Below, in pieces: positions 6,500 through 10,757 of a DNA stretch of 10,757 nt. A model generated the notes under the pieces. The model was not told the origin of the DNA. It searched no databases and was given only the letters and a program-made list of their open reading frames with translations. Source of the stretch: an uncultured Campylobacter sp. (GTDB taxonomy: Bacteria; Campylobacterota; Campylobacteria; Campylobacterales; Campylobacteraceae); the NCBI RefSeq assembly GCF_938018035.1, contig NZ_CALIJF010000135.1, positions 1 through 10,757 of the forward strand, given 5' to 3'. Both the position numbers and the translations under genes were made by a program. The stretch's first letter is position 1, and each line of letters begins with the position of its first letter.

Positions 6500-7177
6500 A
6501 TGAATTTCAAAAAAACCATATCGGTTGCCGTTATTGCGGCTTCGGTGCTGGCGCTATTTAGCGGATGCGCGAAAGAAAGCTCTCGCGTAGTGCAAACCCC
6601 TACGGTAGCGAGTCTAAATACCAATTACTCGGGCGAGCGGATTGCCGTGTCGGTAGGACGCTTTAACAACCAATCCTCTTACAACAACGGCGTGTTCTCC
6701 GACGGCGAGGACAGACTAGGCAATCAAGCGCAGACAATTTTGATCTCAAGCTTACAGCAAACGGGACGTTTCTCGGTGCTTGATCGCACGAATATGCGCG
6801 CTATCAAAGAGGAAAGCACAATCTCCAAAAGCGCACAAAACTTAAAAGGCGCCAGATACGTTATCACCGGCGATGTGACGGAATTTGGTCGCAAGACGAC
6901 CGGCGATCATCAGCTGTTTGGAATTTTAGGCAAGGGAAAGACCCAAACCGCGTATTCTAAAGTAAATTTAAACGTCGTTGACGTTAGAACCTCCGAGGTG
7001 GTCTTTTCGACTCAGGGCGCGGGCGAGTATGAGCTATCAAACCGCGAAGTGCTAGGTTTCGGCGGCACTGCGGGCTATGATTCGACGCTAAACGGCAAGG
7101 TGTTAAGCCTGGCGATCATCGAAGCGGTCAATAATCTCGTAAACGGTCTTGAAAACGGCGCGTTTAAACTAAGATAA
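6500..7177 (+). CDS. CsgG-like outer-membrane lipoprotein
   Basis: The protein starts with a lipoprotein signal peptide: basic MNFKK, hydrophobic core, and lipobox LFSGC with the lipidated cysteine at residue 23. The mature part matches CsgG/HfaB-type proteins: RIAVSVGRFNNQS (about 49-61), LGNQAQTILISSLQQTGRFSVLDR (about 73-96) and GARYVITGDVTEF (about 116-128). It continues with a beta section ending NVVDVRTSEVVFSTQGAGEY. CsgG forms the curli secretion pore in E. coli, but no curli subunit genes are here. At 225 residues it is shorter than E. coli CsgG (about 277), so a pore role should not be assumed. It is first of a tight operon with DUF4810 and DUF799 lipoproteins, the arrangement known from Neisseria NMB1164-NMB1162, and probably forms an envelope complex with them. 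Confidence 0.93.
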   Translation: MNFKKTISVAVIAASVLALFSGCAKESSRVVQTPTVASLNTNYSGERIAVSVGRFNNQSSYNNGVFSDGEDRLGNQAQTILISSLQQTGRFSVLDRTNMRAIKEESTISKSAQNLKGARYVITGDVTEFGRKTTGDHQLFGILGKGKTQTAYSKVNLNVVDVRTSEVVFSTQGAGEYELSNREVLGFGGTAGYDSTLNGKVLSLAIIEAVNNLVNGLENGAFKLR

Positions 7178-7186
7178 GGATAAAAT

Positions 7187-7669
7187 TTGAAAGCAAGTAG
7201 CGCTCTTGCTCTTGCTGCTGCGGCCGTGATCTTTTGCGGCTGCGGCGGCGGGAGCCGGAATCAAATTTATTACTGGGACGGCAGCTACACCGACTCGACC
7301 TATCAGTATCTCAAGCAGGAAGGCGACGTAGGCGAGCAGATCGAAGCGCTTGAAAAATCTATCCAAAAGGCATACGAAAAGGGACTCAAAGTCCCGCCTG
7401 GGCTTTATTCGCATCTGGGGCTTTTGTATCTAAGCGCGGGCAACGGCGCGAGGGCGAGGGAGAACTTTGAAAAAGAAGCTCAGGCTTTCCCTGGATCAAA
7501 GCCGTTTTTGACCTTCGTTACAAACCCAGCTGCGCTTAAAAAAGCGGAGGCTAAGTCTGATGAAACGAAAGCTACAAGCGAACGCGAAGTCGCCAAAGCG
7601 GTCTCTGCGAAGCAAGGCAAAGCTGCCGCAAAGCAGGGCGGCAAAACGAATAAAAAGGCTAAAAAATGA
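7187..7669 (+). CDS. DUF4810-family lipoprotein, TTG start
   Basis: The start is TTG: AAGGA at 7176-7180, overlapping the stop of the upstream gene, lies 6 nt before it, and no other start leaves a complete signal peptide. The lipobox FCGC places the lipidated cysteine at residue 19. The mature part matches DUF4810: IYYWDGSYTDSTYQYLKQ (about 27-44), then PPGLYSHLGLLYLSAGNGARARENFE (about 71-96), a TPR-like helical hairpin, then a phenylalanine/proline segment AFPGSKPFLTF. Residues after about 118 form a Lys/Ala-rich tail ending KTNKKAKK. The tail is unusual in composition and may bind an anionic surface or peptidoglycan; that is inferred. It lies 9 nt after the CsgG-like gene and overlaps the next gene by ATGA, so translation is probably coupled. 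Confidence 0.92.
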   Translation: MKASSALALAAAAVIFCGCGGGSRNQIYYWDGSYTDSTYQYLKQEGDVGEQIEALEKSIQKAYEKGLKVPPGLYSHLGLLYLSAGNGARARENFEKEAQAFPGSKPFLTFVTNPAALKKAEAKSDETKATSEREVAKAVSAKQGKAAAKQGGKTNKKAKK

Positions 7670-8346
7670 AAAATAAAGCTCAAATAGCGATTTTTAGCGT
7701 ATTCGTGGCGCTGTTTTTTAACGCGTGCGCTCTAAGCGAGCCTGAAATTTATGACTACTCGGCGCTTCAGCAGGCTAAGCCGCGATCGATTTTGGTGCTA
7801 ATGCCGACAAACGAAACGACCGAAGTGGACGCAAGTGCTGCCGTGCTTGCCAACGCGATCTATCCGCTAAGCGAAGCGGGGTATTATGTATTTGATCCAG
7901 CGCTCGTGCATGAGACCTTCAAAAATAACGGAATTTACGAGGCTAGCGACATCCAAAATGTCTCCGCGCACAAGCTAAGACAGATTTTCGGCGCAGACGC
8001 CGTGCTGTATCTGAACGTCGTCAAATACGGCACTTCGTATATGCTTATCAAAAGCACGAACGTGGTGGCGGTCAATGCCAAACTCGTGGATTTGCGAAGC
8101 GGCGCGATGCTCTGGGAGGGCTCGGCGCAGGTCAGCGACGACTCGGGCGGGGGCGGTAACAATCTCGTGGGTATGCTGATCTCCGCGGTTATTAAGCAGG
8201 TTAGTGATACGATCACCGATGCGGGATACAAGCTCTCTGCGAGCGCAGATGCGATGCTGCTGGGCCAAAACTGCAACAACTGCTTGCTCTACGGCCCGTA
8301 TTCACCGCACTACGGACAAGATAGGCAGCTTGGCGGCGGCAAATAA
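7666..8346 (+). CDS. GNA1162/DUF799-family lipoprotein
   Basis: The ATG overlaps the stop of the DUF4810 gene (ATGA, 7666-7669); AAGG at 7655-7658 lies inside that gene. The signal peptide ends in FFNAC, giving a lipidated cysteine at residue 21. The mature part closely follows the DUF799 pattern: PRSILVLMPTNETTEVDASA (about 39-58), YPLSEAGYYVFDPALVHETF (about 66-85), then NNGIYEASDIQ and KLRQIFGADAVLYLNVVKYG (about 104-123). KLVDLRSGAMLWEGSA and a C-terminal YGPYSP follow. GNA1162 is a meningococcal lipoprotein that folds like the N-terminal domain of TolB-type or CsgG-type proteins. With its two partners it probably forms a periplasm-facing complex at the outer membrane; the actual function is not established. 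Confidence 0.93.
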   Translation: MKNKAQIAIFSVFVALFFNACALSEPEIYDYSALQQAKPRSILVLMPTNETTEVDASAAVLANAIYPLSEAGYYVFDPALVHETFKNNGIYEASDIQNVSAHKLRQIFGADAVLYLNVVKYGTSYMLIKSTNVVAVNAKLVDLRSGAMLWEGSAQVSDDSGGGGNNLVGMLISAVIKQVSDTITDAGYKLSASADAMLLGQNCNNCLLYGPYSPHYGQDRQLGGGK

Positions 8347-8364
8347 ATTTTAAAAAGGACGAAA

Positions 8365-8823
8365 ATGAAACTAGCCGAGGCGCTGATACTGCGCGCCGAC
8401 ATACAAAAACGCATCGAGCAGCTAAAATCAAGGCTCGCGGACAACGCAAAGGTGCAAGAGGGCGAGAAGCCCAGCGAAGAGCCTAATGCGCTGCTAGCCG
8501 AGCTAGACGCGCTCACAAGCGAGCTTGAGCGGCTAATCGTTCGGATAAATTTAACCAACTGCACCGCAAAAGCGGACGGCAAGAGCTTAACCGAGCTAAT
8601 CGCTAAGCGCGACATACTCACGCTAAAAGCGGGCGCGCTGCGTGCATTCGCGCAAGCTGCCGCGCAAAAGGTGGACGTTTATTCGCGCAGTGAGATTAAA
8701 ATTTTAAGCACAGTCGACGTTGCGGCGCTGCAAAAGCAGGTGGACGAGCTAGCTAGACAGATCAGGCAGCTTGACACGACGCTGCAAGGCGCAAATTGGC
8801 AGACCGATCTGATCGAAAGCTAA
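8365..8823 (+). CDS. DIP1984-family protein (septicolysin-like)
   Basis: The ATG has AAGGA at 8355-8359, 5 nt upstream, and starts 18 nt after the DUF799 gene, so it probably belongs to the same transcript. The 152-residue protein is full length for the DIP1984 family. It has the family's MKLAEALILRADIQKRIEQL start, an NAKVQEGEKPSEEP loop (about 27-40), LIVRINLTN (about 57-65), LIAKRD (about 78-83), YSRSEIKI (about 105-112) and a C-terminal coiled coil ending ANWQTDLIE. It is mostly helical, with no signal peptide. Relatives are sometimes annotated as septicolysin, but cytolytic activity cannot be inferred here. Its place behind three envelope lipoproteins is unusual and may be only local. 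Confidence 0.93.
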   Translation: MKLAEALILRADIQKRIEQLKSRLADNAKVQEGEKPSEEPNALLAELDALTSELERLIVRINLTNCTAKADGKSLTELIAKRDILTLKAGALRAFAQAAAQKVDVYSRSEIKILSTVDVAALQKQVDELARQIRQLDTTLQGANWQTDLIES

Positions 8824-8852
8824 AGCGTAAAATTTAGAAAAATTTCGGGTAA

Positions 8853-9006
8853 GTATCGCAAGAGGCGAGTACGAAACTCACCTGCGAAGCAGGTTTATGG
8901 CAGCGCTCGCGGAAACGGGCGCACCCCTTTTACGATTTATTTTCAGTAAATTTACAAGGGCAATGTAACTACGCAATGTAACTACCGCGTACTGATCTAG
9001 CGATAC
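8853..9006 (+). ncRNA. Candidate structured RNA of unknown type
   Basis: Nested pairings enclose about 154 nt. The outer stem is GTATCGC (8853-8859) with GCGATAC (9000-9006). After an 8/6-nt internal loop a second stem forms between AGTACG (8868-8873) and CGTACT (8988-8993). Inside are two hairpins: ACCTGC (8880-8885), GAA, GCAGGT (8889-8894); and GCGCTCG (8903-8909), CGGAAA loop, CGGGCGC (8916-8922) with one G-U pair. Four coherent helices are more than expected by chance. It lies between the DIP1984 gene and the phosphatase, so it could be a 3' UTR element, a leader or a small RNA. No known riboswitch motif is recognised, and strand is assumed from the genes. Confidence 0.4.
8960..8985. repeat. 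Perfect 13-bp tandem repeat
   Basis: GCAATGTAACTAC occurs twice head to tail (8960-8972 and 8973-8985) without mismatch. It lies in the single-stranded part of the candidate RNA, just before the returning strand CGTACT. The period is not a multiple of three, consistent with noncoding DNA. Confidence 0.8.
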
Positions 9007-9205
9007 CGAGGGCGGGAACGGGGAAATTTAAAACGAAATTTTGATCTTAACGGCGCGGCTTGTGGCAAAATTTAGCGGCGATTTTGGCGGATTTGACGCT
9101 CAAATTTTGCGTTAAATTAAGGCGCGCTTGCTATTTTACATTTGACCCGTCTGGCGTCAAATTTTACAAAAATCATAAAATTTAGCCAAATTTAAAGGAT
9201 GAAAT

Positions 9206-9892
9206 TTGAAATTTAAAACCCTTGCGCTGGCGGCCGCGTTTTTCTTTGCGACCGGCATAAATGCGGAGCTTGCGACAGAAGCGAATTCCATAAATTTTAG
9301 AAAAACGAGCGGCACGGAGCTAAATCTCGCGGACGTAAAAGGCGCCAAATTTCAAGACGTGGGGTTTAAAAGTGCAGATACCGCAGCGCACGGCACAACC
9401 CCAAACTCATCGCAAAAAGCAACCCTCATCGACGAAGCGAAAAATTTCTACCGCGTGGACGAGCTGCTGTTTCGCAGCGCTCAGCTTGACGGGAGCGACG
9501 CCGCGAAGCTGCACGAGCTTGGCATCAAAAGCATCGTAAATCTGCGCCATTTTAGCAGAGGCGGCGACAAAAGGGCGTTTGGAAATCAATTTTGGCTCAC
9601 AAACAAGCCGCTTCAAAGCTGGGAGATAAAGCCCGCGCAGATCGCGGACGTTTTGCGCACCATTCGCGAGCGCCAAAAGGAGGGCGCCGTGCTCGTGCAC
9701 TGCTATCACGGAGCCGATCGCACGAGGCTTGTGGTGGCGATGTACCGCGTGATCTATCAGGGCTGGAGCCTGGACGCCGCGCGCAGCGAGATGATAGATG
9801 GCGGATACGGCTTTCACTCCATGTGGCAGGATATCGCGGGCTTTTTGACGCCGCAAAACGAAGCGCTCGTAAGAGCCGAGCTTGGAATTTAG
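9206..9892 (+). CDS. Exported tyrosine/dual-specificity phosphatase, TTG start
   Basis: The start is TTG, 6 nt after AAGGA (9195-9199). An ATG at 9199 overlaps the ribosome binding site and meets a stop after five codons. The signal peptide has a basic start, an Ala/Phe-rich core and a likely cleavage after INA (residue 20), so the enzyme should act in the periplasm. The mature part has FYRVDELLFRSAQL, LGIKSIVNLRHFS, and the active-site loop VHCYHGADRT with CX5R formed by Cys166 and Arg172. GWSLDAARSEMIDGGYGFHS follows, typical of periplasmic DSP-like phosphatases. The residue after the Arg-Thr pair is Arg174, where relatives I recall have glycine; activity may be altered. Its substrate is unknown (phosphoprotein, phosphoinositide or other phosphoester). 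It is probably transcribed separately from the lipoprotein operon. Confidence 0.92.
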   Translation: MKFKTLALAAAFFFATGINAELATEANSINFRKTSGTELNLADVKGAKFQDVGFKSADTAAHGTTPNSSQKATLIDEAKNFYRVDELLFRSAQLDGSDAAKLHELGIKSIVNLRHFSRGGDKRAFGNQFWLTNKPLQSWEIKPAQIADVLRTIRERQKEGAVLVHCYHGADRTRLVVAMYRVIYQGWSLDAARSEMIDGGYGFHSMWQDIAGFLTPQNEALVRAELGI

Positions 9893-9974
9893 ACGAAATT
9901 TCGCCCGTTAGTCAGACGGCGGCGAAATTTGTAAATTTAATAATGACAAAGTGCCGTTTATAACGAAATTTTAG

Positions 9975-10030
9975 AATACGAGCTATGTATATTTTCTGGG
10001 GCGAGGCTCTGGATACACCAAAATGGGGGC
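9975..10030. other. Junction between two unrelated genomes
   Basis: The left side (to about 9,975) ends in Campylobacter-style AAATTT-rich sequence. On the right, the minus-strand kinase frame matches its family up to FSSFFA, whose last codon is 10028-10030; the next 14 residues (starting PILVYPEPRP) no longer look like the family and run to a stop at 9983. The switch therefore falls in this interval. No insertion sequence, tRNA or direct repeat marks it, which argues against an ordinary mobile element and for a chimeric contig. Confidence 0.75.
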
Positions 10031-10408
10031 GAAAAACGAACTGAAAAGCACGATATCATCGCGGTTTATCTCGGGATAGCACATCGAAAACGAATCATGG
10101 GCATGGTCTTTATAAAACAAATAATCGGCATTGTTGCCCTCATCCAAGAAAGCTAACGACAAATGGGACTGTCCTTCGGGCGAAATCTCCACGTTAGAAC
10201 CATCAACATGATTCGCTTTCAGGAAATCAAGGATGTAAGTTCCCACACGATCATGCCCCACTTCGCCGATGAAATGGGCTGAAATTCCCGCTCTACCCAA
10301 AGAGATGATGGCATTAAAAGCCGATCCTCCGGGCACCGCATTCACAGGCTTATTGTCCTTAAAGATGATATCTAAGACGGTTTCTCCTATACCAATGACT
10401 TTACGCAT
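9983..10408 (-). CDS. PfkB-family sugar kinase, cut at the junction
   Basis: Starting at ATG (10406-10408), the protein opens with VIGIGETVLDII, then PGGSAFNAIISLGRAGISAHF (about 26-46) and GEVGHDRVG, the N-terminal PfkB/ribokinase signature with its GG-x-x-x-N sugar-binding motif. PEGQSHLSLAFLDEGNNADY and DIVLFSSFFA follow. After residue 127 the family resemblance ends. A whole enzyme would have about 290-300 residues; the ATP site and the C-terminal GAGD catalytic base are absent. This family phosphorylates sugars such as fructose using ATP in the cytoplasm. The residues after 127 are probably foreign sequence read by chance. The sequence style, divergent partner and promoter point to a Bacteroidota donor. 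Read as a fragment, not a functional gene. Confidence 0.85.
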   Translation of the reverse strand: MRKVIGIGETVLDIIFKDNKPVNAVPGGSAFNAIISLGRAGISAHFIGEVGHDRVGTYILDFLKANHVDGSNVEISPEGQSHLSLAFLDEGNNADYLFYKDHAHDSFSMCYPEINRDDIVLFSSFFAPILVYPEPRPRKYT

Positions 10409-10435
10409 ACGTTATGATGACTGCTTGTTGGGTTG

Positions 10436-10467
10436 CAAATATAAGGGAATTCGGTAGAAAATACAAA
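10436..10467 (-). promoter_or_regulatory. Bacteroidota-type promoter of the kinase
   Basis: On the minus strand TATATTTG (10436-10443) fits the Bacteroidota -7 consensus TAnnTTTG. TTTG (10464-10467), 20 nt upstream, fits the -33 element at the expected 19-21 nt spacing. The -7 box ends 27 nt before the kinase ATG, leaving a short leader. This signal is not used by Campylobacter sigma70, so it supports a different origin for this end. Confidence 0.65.
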
Positions 10468-10475
10468 TTTTTAAG

Positions 10476-10483
10476 TAACTTTG
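10476..10483 (+). promoter_or_regulatory. Bacteroidota-type -7 element of the peptidase
   Basis: TAACTTTG matches TAnnTTTG. It ends only 4 nt before the ATG at 10488, so the transcript would begin at or very near the start codon. No TTTG is present 19-21 nt upstream, so the -33 half is weak or absent. Confidence 0.45.
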
Positions 10484-10487
10484 CGCT

Positions 10488-10757
10488 ATGAATTTATACA
10501 ACACTTGCACCCTTAGTAATGGGCTAAGGATTATCCATCTACCCACCTCTTCACATGTTGTTTATTGCGGTTACGAGATCAATGTAGGCTCGCGCAACGA
10601 ACGATTCCTACAATGTGGCTTGGCACATTTCTGTGAACATGCCACCTTTAAAGGTACGAAACGGCGGCGTGTTTGGGCCATCAGCAATGCTTTAGAGCGC
10701 GTGGGTGGCGATTTAAATGCGTTTACCAATAAAGAGGACACGGTGTTTCATGCGGCC
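10488..10757 (+). CDS. M16-family zinc peptidase, N-terminal part
   Basis: The frame opens at ATG and runs off the window after 90 residues. It reads LYNTCTLSNGLRIIHLPT, then INVGSRNE and GLAHFCEHATFKGT. HFCEH is the inverted zinc motif H-x-x-E-H of pitrilysin/processing-peptidase (M16) enzymes: the two His bind zinc and the Glu activates water. GGDLNAFTNKEDTVFHA then matches the family's substrate-binding segment. The remaining zinc-ligand Glu lies beyond the window. M16 enzymes cut peptides as dimers or two-domain proteins; Bacteroidota carry several. No signal peptide is visible, so it is probably cytoplasmic. It is divergent from the kinase with facing promoters, as in a native Bacteroidota locus. 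No ribosome binding site is seen, normal for this phylum. Confidence 0.88.
   Translation, partial: MNLYNTCTLSNGLRIIHLPTSSHVVYCGYEINVGSRNERFLQCGLAHFCEHATFKGTKRRRVWAISNALERVGGDLNAFTNKEDTVFHAA

Larger units (their letters stand above)
8824..9205. other. Intergenic region with candidate RNA, no gene
   Basis: The left half (8846-9020) is GC-richer and full of paired elements described separately. One plus frame stays open for about 40 codons after the DIP1984 stop but has no start codon or ribosome binding site. The right half (9020-9180) is AT-rich with repeated AAATTT and GGCG words. It ends in the ribosome binding site of the phosphatase gene. No tRNA, tmRNA, SRP or RNase P signature is visible. 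Confidence 0.6.

Noticed and set aside
7935..8621. Several minus-strand open frames over the DUF799 and DIP1984 genes
   Set aside because: The plus-strand products match known families end to end; the antisense frames show Ser/Arg-rich shadow composition.
8824..8943. Possible C-terminal extension after the DIP1984 stop (about 40 open codons)
   Set aside because: The 152-aa protein already ends where the family does, and the stretch has no start codon.
8853..9006. Known RNA such as tmRNA, SRP RNA, RNase P or a cobalamin/TPP riboswitch
   Set aside because: None of the conserved sequence boxes of these RNAs could be found.
9407..9963. Long antisense and alternate frames over the phosphatase
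   Set aside because: They overlap a gene with a complete signal peptide and active-site motif; their compositions are typical of shadow frames.
9985..10041. Short plus-strand frame MYIFWGEALDTPKWG across the junction
   Set aside because: Only 18 codons, no good ribosome binding site, and it spans the probable chimeric boundary.
9975..10757. Integrated mobile element carrying the kinase and peptidase
   Set aside because: No integrase, transposase, terminal repeat or tRNA target at the boundary, and the kinase itself is truncated there.

Overview
The window joins two unrelated genomes. Positions 1 to about 9,975 read as one Campylobacter-like chromosome (Campylobacterota). The word AAATTT and its extensions recur throughout, in genes and between them. 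Genes use AAGGA-type ribosome binding sites about 6 nt before ATG, GTG or TTG, and intergenic DNA is rich in small repeats. The moderate GC content and repeat style recall oral species such as C. gracilis, but that is an impression and not a match. From about 10,028 to the end the text changes: AAATTT almost disappears, the proteins are Bacteroidota-like (PfkB-type sugar kinase, M16 peptidase), and both genes have TAnnTTTG promoter elements typical of that phylum (Prevotella or a relative is a guess). The kinase is cut in mid-domain at the switch, so an assembly chimera or contamination is the simplest explanation.

Layout. 1-157: tail of an unidentified gene. 158-796: noncoding DNA with hairpins and a degenerate array of AAATTT-type words spaced 16-19 bp. 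797-1480: conserved hypothetical protein. 1600-2340: TauE/SafE-type anion exporter. 2430-4061 and 4490-5299: two proteins with no recognised enzymatic function; the second has a layout seen in immunity-like hypothetical proteins. They are separated by a gap with strong hairpins and a palindrome at a possible promoter. 5380-6069 (minus): six-helix membrane protein whose C-terminal tail is built from short repeats.

6500-8823 is the best-understood part. It is a tight run encoding a CsgG-like lipoprotein, a DUF4810 lipoprotein, a GNA1162/DUF799 lipoprotein and a DIP1984-family protein. The first three are a known conserved trio of cell-envelope lipoproteins that probably act together at the outer membrane. 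8824-9205 is noncoding and holds a candidate folded RNA. 9206-9892 encodes an exported tyrosine/dual-specificity phosphatase starting at TTG.

I found no CRISPR array, insertion sequence, tRNA or rRNA. I cannot claim a new biological system. The best leads are the two structured intergenic regions, the uncharacterised gene pair between 2430 and 5299, and the chimeric junction, which should be resolved before the right end is interpreted.
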